The notes beneath the pieces are model-generated. The model was not told the origin of the DNA, did no database searches, and saw only the letters and a program-made list of their open reading frames with translations. A stretch of DNA of 31,181 nt from Bacillota bacterium (GTDB lineage: Bacteria; Bacillota; Clostridia; Clostridiales; Caloramatoraceae), in assembly GCA_023415335.1 (NCBI GenBank), contig JAEZLD010000013.1, positions 1-31,181 on the forward strand. Direction: 5' to 3'. Shown here piece by piece: positions 16,195 through 24,190 of this stretch. The stretch's first letter is position 1; each line of letters starts with the position of its first letter. A program made the translations under genes and the position numbers.

Positions 16195-16980
16195 TCAGAT
16201 CTTCTTCTGACACATTGCATTATATTCTTTCGGGCTGCAGCCCAAATATTTTTTGAATACAGTGTTGAAATATTTATATTCACCAATTCCGCACCGCCAT
16301 GCTACCTCCTGAATTGGCAGCTTCTGCTCTGATATCATTAGAATTGCCTGTAGGATTCTATAGCGGTTGACATACTCCATAAATGTTGTTCCTGTTGCCT
16401 CCTTAAACTTCTTATTCAGAAAGGTATCGCTATAATTCAGCTCCTTTACAACATCCTTCATTACGACTTTCTGGTTATAATGCACTTTTATATAATCAAG
16501 CATCTGCTTAACAAGGGTATCACTCCCACCATATACGATCTCAGTCTCTTTCATGAAATTAGCTGTCAGCTTTTGAGCTGAGTAATTACTTTCAAAATAA
16601 GCCATCCTCTTATCACACTCCTTCCTGGCCTTTTCAACAGCTTTAATGATTTCATTACGCTTTAATGGTTTTAGTAAATATCCAAGCACACCGTATTGAA
16701 TAGCTGTCTGGGCATATTCAAAATTAGAATACCCAGAAAGTATAATTGCAGAATACTCAGCCTCTTCATATGTCCGGCGGATCATCTCCAGGCCATCTAC
16801 CACTGGCATATTTATATCAGTTATCACAATATCCGGACGGCACTCTAAGATTTTTCTTATTCCTTCCTCACCATTAGAGCACTCGCTTATTATTGTACAG
16901 TCCAGCTCCTGCCAGTTTACTGAAAATATCAAACCTTTTCGAATTATATCCTCATCCTCTGCTATTAACACCCTATACAT
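16195..16980 (-). CDS. YesN-type response regulator (REC + AraC DNA-binding domain)
   Basis: A 261-residue transcription regulator. The receiver domain has the acidic pocket EDED (8-11), phospho-acceptor Asp55 in IVITDINMP and the Lys of LLKPLKR. The C-terminal AraC-type helix-turn-helix pair spans about 160-260 (YSDTFLNKKFKEATGTTFME and GIGEYKYFNTVFKKYLG). The ATG at 16980 (MYRVLIAEDE) is chosen because GAGGAG precedes it at 10 bases and it lies 7 bases after the kinase stop. The longer in-frame extension would overlap the kinase gene. It probably activates the importer operon that follows, as HptR does for hexose-phosphate uptake in Staphylococcus; that link is inference from position. Confidence 0.9.
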   Translation of the reverse strand: MYRVLIAEDEDIIRKGLIFSVNWQELDCTIISECSNGEEGIRKILECRPDIVITDINMPVVDGLEMIRRTYEEAEYSAIILSGYSNFEYAQTAIQYGVLGYLLKPLKRNEIIKAVEKARKECDKRMAYFESNYSAQKLTANFMKETEIVYGGSDTLVKQMLDYIKVHYNQKVVMKDVVKELNYSDTFLNKKFKEATGTTFMEYVNRYRILQAILMISEQKLPIQEVAWRCGIGEYKYFNTVFKKYLGCSPKEYNAMCQKKI

Positions 16981-16987
16981 TGATTTT

Positions 16988-18700
16988 CTACTCCTCATCA
17001 TTCTTTTTCTGCTCAATTACCAGAATAACCTCAAAGCCTGAGCCCTCATGGTTTCGTATTTCAATACCGCTCCTTGTGCCGTAGCTTAGGTATAGCCGTC
17101 TTGCAATGTTGTGAAGTCCCAGTGACTTTTCCTTATGAGCTATTTGATTAAGTGAGCCTGATAGCTCCTTTGCCTTATTTTCCGGCATGCCAGGGCCATT
17201 ATCAGATACACGAAGGGTGAGCAGCCCATCTGTGACTTCTCCATGTATGTCTACAATAATATCCGTTTGTGCTTTAAAACCATATTTTATGCTGTTTTCT
17301 ATAATTGGCTGTAGAAGAAGCTTTGGTATCATACACTCATCGCATTCCTTATCAAAGCTGATGTTACAGGAAAAGCGTCTTCCAAACCGCATCCTTTGTA
17401 TATAAAGGTAATCGTTAATGTACTCCATATCCTCTCTAAGATGGACGCTGCTCGAATCATTGCTTACACTATAACGTAATATATGTACCAGCTTTTCTAT
17501 AAGCTCTTCCGCTTTGTCCGCGTCTATTACCACAAGGTTCCGAATAATCTCCAACGTATTGTATAAAAAGTGAGGATTCATCTGTGCTTCCAGCTGCCCC
17601 TTCTCAAGTGCCGAATTAAGCACAATCAATTCTGTGTTCCGGCTGTTGAGCTCCCGCACACTATCAAGCATTCGGTTAATACGATGGCCTACTTCATCAA
17701 ACTCATCCCTGGTATTCATATGAATCCTATGGCTATATTCTCCGTTCTGTATCATTCTGATTTCCCTAACAAGCCGGCTAACCTGGGTTGCATTGTATTG
17801 TGCCATGCTATGACTCATCCATTTGGCCAGGTTGTACCATAACAATCCTATAATAACTATAACGCCAATTCCAATCACCATCGTATTATTCTTAGGATAG
17901 TAGACCATGGAATAAATGGTTACACCATATTCCGGGAGATTCTCATTTTTTACCCAATATCTTTCATTGTTATATGTACAGACTATACCCTTTTGAGGAG
18001 TAAACTTTCCTGATTGATTTGCAAAGCCTGCTTTACTTCGATAGATTACATTGAGCCGCTGGTCAACAATAACCCCATCATAATTTTTGTCTGAAAGGTA
18101 AAAATTCCAGTCTGTTCCCAAGACATACAGGCTAATATATCCAATTAATACTCCATTCTTATATACTGGTTTTACAAATAGGTAGTCAGAGTACCTATTT
18201 GTATCGAAATATACTGCAACATAAACATCATCTGAACCAGAGTTTTTTGTATTATAGCAAACAGCACGGTTATAGTTTATCAGGTACTCTGAAAGCTCAT
18301 CCTTTGAAAAATTCGAGTATAATATATTTTCTTCCTCACTCATAAGAATCACTTTATTTCCCACTTTGCTTTTAGAATTAAACTGGTTAAATATATCTTC
18401 AAACCTAGTGGACAAAGGATTCTGTACTTTTTCCTGGAAGGATGATAATGTACTGCTCTCCTGAAGAAAATCCACACTCTGGTTATACAGCTGGAAATAA
18501 ACATCCTTTAGCATGGCTAAATTGGTTTTTGCATTCATCTCATTGGTACTGAAAGTCAAAAAAAAGAAGCCTGATAAAAAAAGCATCATGCCAAGCAAAA
18601 TCTGAACTAATATTCTTTTATTTACAGACTTTTGAAGTTCCTTAACAAATAAATTTGCAGTATAATCCTTGCTGGATTTTTTTTTCGGCTGCGATTCCAT
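16988..18700 (-). CDS. YesM-type sensor histidine kinase
   Basis: Membrane sensor kinase of 570 residues. Two membrane helices (about 32-49 and 274-289) flank a 225-residue extracellular region with a Cache-like look (LSDKNYDGVIVDQRLNVIYR). A HAMP segment, the His_kinase dimerisation motif QMNPHFLYN (His377 is the likely phosphorylated residue) and an ATPase domain with NSIKYGF and VSDNGPGMP follow. The ATG at 18700 is preferred, because GAGGG lies about 8 bases ahead; the upstream in-frame ATGs at 18727 and 18715 have no ribosome site. It pairs with the YesN-type regulator downstream. The neighbouring lipoprotein could present ligand to it, as HptA does for HptS, or it may sense the sugar directly. 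Confidence 0.9.
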   Translation of the reverse strand: MESQPKKKSSKDYTANLFVKELQKSVNKRILVQILLGMMLFLSGFFFLTFSTNEMNAKTNLAMLKDVYFQLYNQSVDFLQESSTLSSFQEKVQNPLSTRFEDIFNQFNSKSKVGNKVILMSEEENILYSNFSKDELSEYLINYNRAVCYNTKNSGSDDVYVAVYFDTNRYSDYLFVKPVYKNGVLIGYISLYVLGTDWNFYLSDKNYDGVIVDQRLNVIYRSKAGFANQSGKFTPQKGIVCTYNNERYWVKNENLPEYGVTIYSMVYYPKNNTMVIGIGVIVIIGLLWYNLAKWMSHSMAQYNATQVSRLVREIRMIQNGEYSHRIHMNTRDEFDEVGHRINRMLDSVRELNSRNTELIVLNSALEKGQLEAQMNPHFLYNTLEIIRNLVVIDADKAEELIEKLVHILRYSVSNDSSSVHLREDMEYINDYLYIQRMRFGRRFSCNISFDKECDECMIPKLLLQPIIENSIKYGFKAQTDIIVDIHGEVTDGLLTLRVSDNGPGMPENKAKELSGSLNQIAHKEKSLGLHNIARRLYLSYGTRSGIEIRNHEGSGFEVILVIEQKKNDEE

Positions 18701-18755
18701 TGCATACACCCTCATGATATTATTCATATAAATATTAATTTCTTATATTTCATTA

Positions 18756-18784
18756 ATATTAGCATTTAGTAAATTTAATGTCAA
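18756..18784 (-). promoter_or_regulatory. Promoter of the YesM/YesN operon
   Basis: TTGACA (18779-18784), 17-base spacer and TAATAT (18756-18761) on the minus strand, about 50 bases before the chosen kinase start. The near-consensus match suggests constitutive expression of the sensor. Confidence 0.65.
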
Positions 18785-18902
18785 CATTCCTTAAATTTCT
18801 ACATTATATGCCTACAACCACTGTTTTATTCTTAAGTAATGCTTCTTTAACTCCTCTTATTACTTCTTTTATACAATTGTTCTCACTACTGTTTTCAACA
18901 AA

Positions 18903-18936
18903 AATACCTTGTAATCCTTTCTGATTACAAGGTATT
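18903..18936 (-). terminator. Terminator after the CAP lipoprotein gene
   Basis: Perfect 14-bp stem AATACCTTGTAATC / GATTACAAGGTATT with a 6-base loop. It is followed on the minus strand by TTTTTGTTG and lies 18 bases after the CAP gene stop. Confidence 0.9.
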
Positions 18937-18954
18937 AATTCTTCTTAACCTTTT

Positions 18955-19848
18955 CTATTGTGTTATAAATAACTGAACCCAGGCATAGCCGGTATAGCCA
19001 ATCCTATCAACTTTTTTTACACCAATAATGATTCCCTTAAATTCAGGTTTAAGTATATTATCTCTATGCCCAGGTGAATTCATCCATCCATCCATTACGC
19101 TTCCAGGAGTAGCATAGCCCTTGGCGATGTTTTCACCAGCCCATGTATAATTCACACCAATATCCTTAAAAACAGTAAAACAGCTGTTTCCATCAGGTCT
19201 GGTGTGTGAAAACGTATTTAGAATTTCCTCTGCACGGATGTCTGCAGCCTTCTGCAAATCAGAACGATAGATCAGCTTGGACAATCCATTGGCAGCACGC
19301 TGCTCATTCACAATGCGGAACACCTCGTTTATCATCCCAGATACGGTTGATGTAAGCTTTGGGATGGTTTCGGTTTCACTATAACTACACCGCGAGCATG
19401 TACGCTTTTTAACACCAGCTGTATCAGCAGTTGGAGGGGTAACAGTTTCCCAAGGGCCAAGGTTGTGTCCTAGTGGTGATTTAACATTAATCTTTTGTGT
19501 CTCACCACAGGAGCAGCACTTCAAGGTGTAGCCTCCAGAAGTGCAGGTAGGCTCAACTAGCTTTGTAGTTGTCCAGCTATGTGTGTGAACTGGCTGGGTT
19601 GATGTGGGGGTAGCTATAGCATTAGGTGTTGTTTGAGCAGCAGACGTTGTTATAGGCGTAGGTGCAGTTGTTGTAGTAGGCGTAGTTATTGGGACCGGTG
19701 GTGCCATACCACCATCTTTAACATGGACAGATAATTGTGGTGTAATATGATTTTTAATATTACTTACTTTTTTAAGTTTACACCCATATATAGATATAGA
19801 TAAAATAAGCACTAAAAATAAGACCAGCACCTTTTTTAATCCCATCAT
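18955..19848 (-). CDS. CAP/SCP-domain lipoprotein with Thr/Pro linker and Cys-pair repeats
   Basis: Predicted surface lipoprotein of 297 residues. A signal peptide with lipobox ISIYGC comes first, then a Thr/Pro-rich spacer and two copies of a Cys-pair module (HSWTTTKLVEPTCTSGGYTL with CCSCG, and HNLGPWETV with CSRC). The C-terminal CAP/SCP domain shows SHTRPDG, GENIAKGY and SPGHRDNIL, holding the conserved His/Glu/His. CAP proteins are secreted and often cell-wall or host directed; the activity here is unknown. The start at 19848 (or the adjacent ATG at 19845) follows GGGGGCTGG. A longer in-frame ATG at 19953 lies upstream of the promoter and is rejected. Some Cys-pair modules of this type may bind metal. 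Confidence 0.85.
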   Translation of the reverse strand: MMGLKKVLVLFLVLILSISIYGCKLKKVSNIKNHITPQLSVHVKDGGMAPPVPITTPTTTTAPTPITTSAAQTTPNAIATPTSTQPVHTHSWTTTKLVEPTCTSGGYTLKCCSCGETQKINVKSPLGHNLGPWETVTPPTADTAGVKKRTCSRCSYSETETIPKLTSTVSGMINEVFRIVNEQRAANGLSKLIYRSDLQKAADIRAEEILNTFSHTRPDGNSCFTVFKDIGVNYTWAGENIAKGYATPGSVMDGWMNSPGHRDNILKPEFKGIIIGVKKVDRIGYTGYAWVQLFITQ

Positions 19849-19891
19849 CCAGCCCCCATACTCATTATTATTACGCAATACTATTTGGAAT

Positions 19892-19920
19892 ATTATAACA
19901 TACCATAATTTTACATACAA
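19892..19920 (-). promoter_or_regulatory. Promoter of the CAP lipoprotein gene
   Basis: TTGTAT (19915-19920), 17-base spacer and consensus TATAAT (19892-19897) on the minus strand. It lies inside the longest open frame and so supports the shorter start. Confidence 0.65.
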
Positions 19921-20008
19921 TCGTATGCTATATTTAATCCATGTTAAGCCCACAATTGTAAGCTGAGTTTCCAGCAGAAGCAGTATTAGCCTTACACAAA
20001 ACGGTTAA

Positions 20009-20427
20009 AAGAACATATCTCTGTCCATGCCAAAAAATAAAATTGTTGTATTTACAAGCGTATCAGGCTCCAGCAAATCCAGCATAGCGTTTGACACCAT
20101 AGCTGCAGAAAGCCAGAGGCAGATGAAACCTGGAACACTGGCATGGTGGATATGACATTGTTCAAGCCTGGCAACTGGTACTGGTAGCAGTATTTGTACT
20201 CAGGCCTGTTTGACCCAGATAAGAAGCTGAAGGATTATACAGAAATAGAGCGTAACCTTCTTCTTTATGGTGCAGAGAGAAAGGGAGGAAAACGTGTCAG
20301 TAAGCGTGTAGAGGGTATATATAACCAGTTTACCCGGTTGATACTTAACAGGGACCTGTCTGATAAAAGCGAAGCCACTCAAAGCCGCGCATCCCAGCTG
20401 ATTATTCCATTTGCTCTTTGCCCATAA
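20009..20427 (+). pseudogene. Decayed UvrA-like ATPase gene (excinuclease A paralogue)
   Basis: Remnant of a UvrA-paralogue ABC ATPase. From 20009 the frame reads KNISLSMPKNKIVVFTSVSG, where the Walker A of such proteins (GVSGSGKSS) has become SVSGSSKSS, then AFDTIAAESQRQM. A large internal part is missing. A second piece reads NWYW, a TAG stop at about 20185, then QYLYSGLFDPDKKLKDY and on to RLILNRDLSDKSEATQ, ending at TAA just where the family's zinc-binding CPxC would begin. Frame changes, the internal stop, the altered Walker A and truncation show it is dead. Such paralogues are linked with DNA repair or drug tolerance. The downstream 107 bases to the next gene hold only its ribosome site. 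Confidence 0.75.
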
Positions 20428-20534
20428 ATATAGATATATTTAAATATTATTAATGAACCTATAACCTCACAGCAGAATAGTATGTAAAAGTATATTTTCA
20501 TTATAAATACATTCCTGATTCGGAGGACATATAT

Positions 20535-21071
20535 ATGCATATTGTGTCTGCTATTTTTCTTGGCATTTCAACCAACCTTGATAACCTTTTAATTGGCTTT
20601 TCATACGGACTTCAGTGCAAAAGGATCCCCGTTAAGGCTAATCTTCTAATCGGATTAATATCTGCTCTCGCAACATATGTTTTTTCCTTAGCGACCTCAT
20701 TTTGTGAGCACTTAGGACGTTGTCCAAATATTATAGGTGGTGTTGCAATTATACTAATTGGTTTATGGCCATTTATTTCAAAGAAAGGTTCTGATGATGA
20801 AAGCACTACAATCAGAACAGGCTTTAAAGGCATGATGATTCTTGGAGTTAGTCTTGCAATAAACTGTATTCCAATTTCCATCGGAGCAGGACTTACAGGA
20901 GTCTCTCCTATTGTAGCATCAGTTTCGGTGGGCTTGTTTAGTATAATATTTGTGGGAGCGGGCAATTATTCGGCAATGAAAACAAAAAAGCTTCCCATAA
21001 GATCACGGTTTCTAGAAGTGCTGGGTGGATCAATTATGATAGTACTTGGCATAATGGAAATCTTCTTCTAA
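20535..21071 (+). CDS. MntP/YtaF-like membrane protein, putative manganese efflux
   Basis: Six-helix membrane protein of 178 residues built from two repeats. Repeat one carries the family motif GISTNLDNLLIGFSYG with its Asp, as in the MntP and YtaF families. Repeat two reads LGVSLAINCIPISIGAG, where MntP has an Asp (SLDA) and this protein has Asn. Charged-residue loss may change or abolish metal transport, and the protein may be nearer the sporulation protein YtaF. The ATG follows CGGAGG by about 9 bases. No yybP-ykoY type manganese riboswitch is recognisable ahead of it. It is a single gene, convergent with the HD-CHAP gene. Confidence 0.75.
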   Translation: MHIVSAIFLGISTNLDNLLIGFSYGLQCKRIPVKANLLIGLISALATYVFSLATSFCEHLGRCPNIIGGVAIILIGLWPFISKKGSDDESTTIRTGFKGMMILGVSLAINCIPISIGAGLTGVSPIVASVSVGLFSIIFVGAGNYSAMKTKKLPIRSRFLEVLGGSIMIVLGIMEIFF

Positions 21072-21097
21072 AATCACCCTATATTTTTATTCATTAA

Positions 21098-21128
21098 CCC
21101 ATGCACCTTAGCAAATAAGGTGTATGGG
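21098..21128. terminator. Shared hairpin between convergent genes
   Basis: Stem CCCATGCACCTTA / TAAGGTGTATGGG with a 5-base loop and one G-T pair, lying between the converging stops at 21071 and 21160. U-tracts are poor on both sides, so termination efficiency is uncertain. Confidence 0.55.
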
Positions 21129-21159
21129 CTACAAACATTCTTGCCACACCTTTATATTT

Positions 21160-22257
21160 CTAGACTAGGCTTTGAGACCTATAATTGCCTGTCTTAAAAT
21201 CCATTTTCCATTCATTATATTCATAATCCTCAGGCATTCTTATATAGCATCCTATGGTGTCATCTCGTTTGCGATTTACTATGCCTGATATATTTTTGTT
21301 GTCCACATTGCCCTCTGCAACTGTTAAGCTTTCAGCTGTACATGAAAGGACAACTCCCATATGATCACACCATGTACTGTTTTCCGGTTTGTTTTCCCTT
21401 GGTATTATGTTTTTATACAAAACGATATCCCCTCGCTGTGGAGTGTACCCATCCTTTTCATATTTACAATAGCCGTATCTGTGAGCCCACTCATACCATG
21501 CTATTACACATGCAAAGCGGTAATTTGCGATTTCCTTAGCTGTATGAGGGGTTCTCAGTGGCAGCTTTAATCCTGCCTTTATGCAGCAGTGAAAAACGAA
21601 GGCTGCACACCATGCATGGTCTAGTTCATTAAAAGCAGTCTGTTCAGGATAATATTTAATTATTTCCATGTACTCAGGATTGTTTCTTGCTGCAGAAATA
21701 TGCTTAGCTGCAAGCTTCTCAGCAATGTCCCCCACACAGCATTGATTGAAGGAAGCTTTGACTCTTTTACCATCCGTCAGCTTTGTTTCCGGTACATCAA
21801 TACCAATTTCGTTAGCAACACTCTTCAGACGGGGCTCACAAAAATCCTCATATGTAACATCATAAAGATAGCGCTCCAGAATATCACAGTCCTTTAGCAG
21901 CTCATCATAAGCATCGTGCACATGCTCCTTATCTGCATGATGGTATATTGCAGATTTTATTGTTGTCTGCTCATATTCAGAAAAAAGCCCGACAAGGTCA
22001 TATTTAAAGGCCACACGTACCATCTCAGCACCATTATGGGAATGTAGGGCCCGCACTCCTGTCTTATATGAATACACATCATGCAGAAGCCCTGTTATTG
22101 TAGCAATTTCCGGATTTAGGCCACGTTTTTTCGCTAGCAGAGCCATGCATTCAGCCACCCCATATGAATGGATATATGCTTCTCTTTTTTCCGTCATATC
22201 CGGAATGCTCTCAAATACGCTGTTAACGTAGTTCTGTACCTTTTCTATCCTGCTCAT
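21160..22257 (-). CDS. HD-domain phosphohydrolase fused to a CHAP amidase domain
   Basis: A 365-residue protein with two unlike catalytic domains and no signal peptide. Residues 1-150 form an HD domain: His30, the HD pair in GLLHDVYSYKTG (59-60), HSHNGAEMV (72-80), YHHADKEH (105-112) and the distal Asp in DCDILERY (125). This is the metal-binding set of HD phosphohydrolases acting on nucleotides or small phosphoesters. Residues about 205-340 look like CHAP/NlpC-type cysteine hydrolase: AWCAAFVFH (Cys217), RGDIVLY, CDHMGVVLS (His299) and VAEGN (315-317), a wall peptidase or amidase layout. Without a secretion signal the CHAP part would act in the cytoplasm or need another export route. The ATG at 22257 is followed by MSRIEKVQNY. 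Family assignments are by motif only. Confidence 0.78.
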   Translation of the reverse strand: MSRIEKVQNYVNSVFESIPDMTEKREAYIHSYGVAECMALLAKKRGLNPEIATITGLLHDVYSYKTGVRALHSHNGAEMVRVAFKYDLVGLFSEYEQTTIKSAIYHHADKEHVHDAYDELLKDCDILERYLYDVTYEDFCEPRLKSVANEIGIDVPETKLTDGKRVKASFNQCCVGDIAEKLAAKHISAARNNPEYMEIIKYYPEQTAFNELDHAWCAAFVFHCCIKAGLKLPLRTPHTAKEIANYRFACVIAWYEWAHRYGYCKYEKDGYTPQRGDIVLYKNIIPRENKPENSTWCDHMGVVLSCTAESLTVAEGNVDNKNISGIVNRKRDDTIGCYIRMPEDYEYNEWKMDFKTGNYRSQSLV

Positions 22258-22450
22258 AATATGCCTCCCCCCTGTTACCTCTACATAATCCTATAAAATT
22301 ATATTAATATAATAATTCATAACTTACAATTCATTCTAAGTACGGTAATCACATGGCAGCAATATATTAACCAAAACTATAAAACCTCAACAACTAATTG
22401 AAGCTTAAATCAACCCAATTTATGAAATTTGAAAAAAGTCATTCCATTTA

Positions 22451-22479
22451 TTGATAACTTATGGTATCTTGAATAATAT
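22451..22479 (+). promoter_or_regulatory. Promoter of the YiiX-like gene
   Basis: TTGATA (22451-22456), 17-base spacer and TAATAT (22474-22479), with the ATG about 75 bases on. The 22258-22554 spacer separates two divergent genes and holds nothing else I can recognise. Confidence 0.55.
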
Positions 22480-22554
22480 GTATTAAAATATTCTATGGAA
22501 TTTTTAACGATAAAAGTACTCTTGCAGTTTTTGCATATATAAAGGAGCAATATA

Positions 22555-23109
22555 ATGAAGTCTATTTTTATTCTTTTAACAAAATCTGATACCTATGTAT
22601 CTAAGATTATAAAGCTGACCACATCTGATACCTACACCCACGTCTCCATTTCATTTGATGAGAGTCTTCAGCCGCTTTATAGCTTTTCCAGGAAGTTTGT
22701 TAACCTTCCCCTGCCTGCAGGACTTCGCACAGAGCCACTTACCAAGGGTTTTTATAAGAAGTATGACTATATACCCTGTGCACTGTACGAGCTTAAGGTA
22801 GAGGATGAGATTTACGCTGCTGCCAAGCAGCAGGTTGAAAAGATGATGGTCAAAGCCCCCATATACCGATTCAGTGTCATTGGCCTGATTTTATGCCGGC
22901 TGGGCATACCATTTCACAGACAGCGCCACTACTTTTGCTCTGAATTTGTAAGTGAGGTTTTACACCGAAGCAATGCTCTTCTCCTTCCTAAAGAGCCTTG
23001 TTTAATGAGGCCTAATGACTACACAAAGATTCCAGGGCTTTCCTGTTTATTTGAAGGGCAGCTATGTATGCTGATTGAACGGGGAAACAGGATGGCAGTA
23101 GGCCTATAG
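22555..23109 (+). CDS. Permuted papain-like hydrolase, YiiX/YebB-like (NlpC/P60 superfamily)
   Basis: A 184-residue protein of the circularly permuted NlpC/P60 type. The catalytic His comes first, in TYTHVSISFD (His29), and the Cys later, in HYFCSEFVSEVL (Cys128). This order is the hallmark of the YaeF/YiiX group, whose members are amidases or thioesterases acting on peptidoglycan, lipids or other amide/ester bonds. No signal peptide is seen, so the target may be intracellular or membrane-linked. The ATG follows AAAGGAGC. The gene converges on the Amidase_6 gene with adjacent stops (23109/23110) and no room for a terminator between them, so antisense overlap of the transcripts is likely. Confidence 0.78.
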   Translation: MKSIFILLTKSDTYVSKIIKLTTSDTYTHVSISFDESLQPLYSFSRKFVNLPLPAGLRTEPLTKGFYKKYDYIPCALYELKVEDEIYAAAKQQVEKMMVKAPIYRFSVIGLILCRLGIPFHRQRHYFCSEFVSEVLHRSNALLLPKEPCLMRPNDYTKIPGLSCLFEGQLCMLIERGNRMAVGL

Positions 23110-23613
23110 CTATGGCCTAATCACACCCTCAACATGTAAAAAGCGGATTTTTCTATAAGGATATGTGGAAAGCGGACGGTAGTCCGAATCATCGGTGTGA
23201 GCTGCCACCAGAATATCTCTGGGACGAAATGGTGCTGACACAGCAACAACAACTGGAGAATGATGAAATTCCCTTTCTGTATATGATAGCTGCACCAAAT
23301 CCCCAGGCATTAATTCATTGATTCGACATTCCCGTGCTTTGGGACCTACTGAGTTGGCAGAGCGTGTGAGGAAATTGTATAGGTAAGTTACTCCAGTCCA
23401 GGCTGGTGCCTTCTGGTTGGCATTTATATAATACCAGCCATAGGTTGGTGTAAAATTCATAATACCGCTTCCCGCAAACAAGCATTGGGAAGCAAAATTA
23501 GTACAATCTCCACCTATATCATCATAGTTATAATATAAAGGATTTCTACTATATGCCCACCTGTGGGCATATACAACAGCACTCCTACGGTCATAGTCCA
23601 TCACTAATTTCAT
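23110..23613 (-). CDS. Amidase_6 (putative amidase) domain protein
   Basis: A 167-residue single-domain cysteine hydrolase of the Amidase_6 family common in spore-forming Firmicutes. It shows the family opening AVVYAHRWAYSRNPLYY, then GGDCTNFASQCL with catalytic Cys37, and later FHHSPVVVAV carrying the His (117/118). Members are predicted to cut amide bonds in cell-wall material, but function is mostly untested. Many relatives carry a signal peptide; none is seen here. The ATG at 23613 follows GGGGAG by 8 bases. Single gene, tail to tail with the YiiX-like gene. Confidence 0.85.
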   Translation of the reverse strand: MKLVMDYDRRSAVVYAHRWAYSRNPLYYNYDDIGGDCTNFASQCLFAGSGIMNFTPTYGWYYINANQKAPAWTGVTYLYNFLTRSANSVGPKARECRINELMPGDLVQLSYTEREFHHSPVVVAVSAPFRPRDILVAAHTDDSDYRPLSTYPYRKIRFLHVEGVIRP

Positions 23614-23756
23614 AGTATCATCTCCCCTTTATATTTATGCTATGAACCTCCAATTAAATATGTGTTAAAAGCTTATTATTTCCTACGAGTATTTTGTAAG
23701 GTTACTTGCATTATATGTCTATTAAAATTTTATAAAATCAAAAGAGGATACTTTAC

Positions 23757-24095
23757 ATGGATTCTTCAAAAGGAAAGGAACTGAAAAACGCTTAAAAACA
23801 AAGCTGTTATAGGTAGTATATACTGCATTCAGTGCAGTGGTAATGATCATATATGAATAAAATCAGCAAACCACCTGTTGAGTATAAGAAATGCATTTGA
23901 GTTTTCAGTTGATACAAATTCCTGTACGGAACCATCAACGCGTACAGAGTAGGATAAATATGGAATACGATCATTATCTTTTGTAGTTCTTGAGGAATTA
24001 AGGAAGAAAGAACCTAAACAGAAAAGCATTTTTCAAAGGACATTGATACTATAAAATCTGACAGGAAAAGTACAACAATAACGATATTTGAGTAA
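23757..24095 (+). pseudogene. Unidentified decayed gene ending next to the intron
   Basis: A plausible start (ATG 23757 with AGAGGA ahead) gives MDSSKGKELKNA and then a stop. Later fragments in other frames look coding: KYGIRSLSFVVLEELRKKEP (from 23956) and EKHFSKDIDTIK running to SDRKSTTITIFE and TAA at 24093-24095. The last 38 bases resemble 27806-27843. No family recognised. The gene's stop codon coincides with the group II intron insertion point. The 23614-23756 part of the spacer shows nothing clear. Confidence 0.35.
24058..24095 (+). repeat. Imperfect 38-bp direct repeat, copy A
   Basis: Ungapped match of about 30 of 38 positions to 27806-27843; the last 8 bases TTGAGTAA are identical. 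In both copies the same frame ends in ...ST-x-I-x-IFE-stop, so these may be the 3' ends of two related decayed genes rather than recombination sites. Confidence 0.5.
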
Positions 24096-24134
24096 TAGGG
24101 TAGATGGAAGGCGTTAGCCCTCGCACCTCCCATT

Positions 24135-24165
24135 GCACCGTACGTACGGGTCTCGTATACGGCGC
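24135..24165 (-). ncRNA. Group II intron domain V (catalytic hairpin)
   Basis: Minus-strand sequence starts GCGCCGTAT and closes with GTACGGTGC, a hairpin with the bulge and the AGC/CGT pairing expected for domain V. A domain VI-like stem (GGGAGG / CCTTCC) follows to about 24110. Confidence 0.7.
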
Positions 24166-24190
24166 TACATAACCGTAGATGCTACTGCAA

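Noticed and set aside
18701..18727. Longer start of the YesM-type kinase
   Set aside because: The upstream ATGs lack ribosome sites, while GAGGG precedes the ATG at 18700.
19849..19953. N-terminal extension of the CAP lipoprotein
   Set aside because: It spans the predicted promoter, has no ribosome site, and would bury the signal peptide.
20428..20534. Manganese riboswitch (yybP-ykoY) before the MntP-like gene
   Set aside because: The short AT-rich leader shows none of the conserved pairing or loop sequences.
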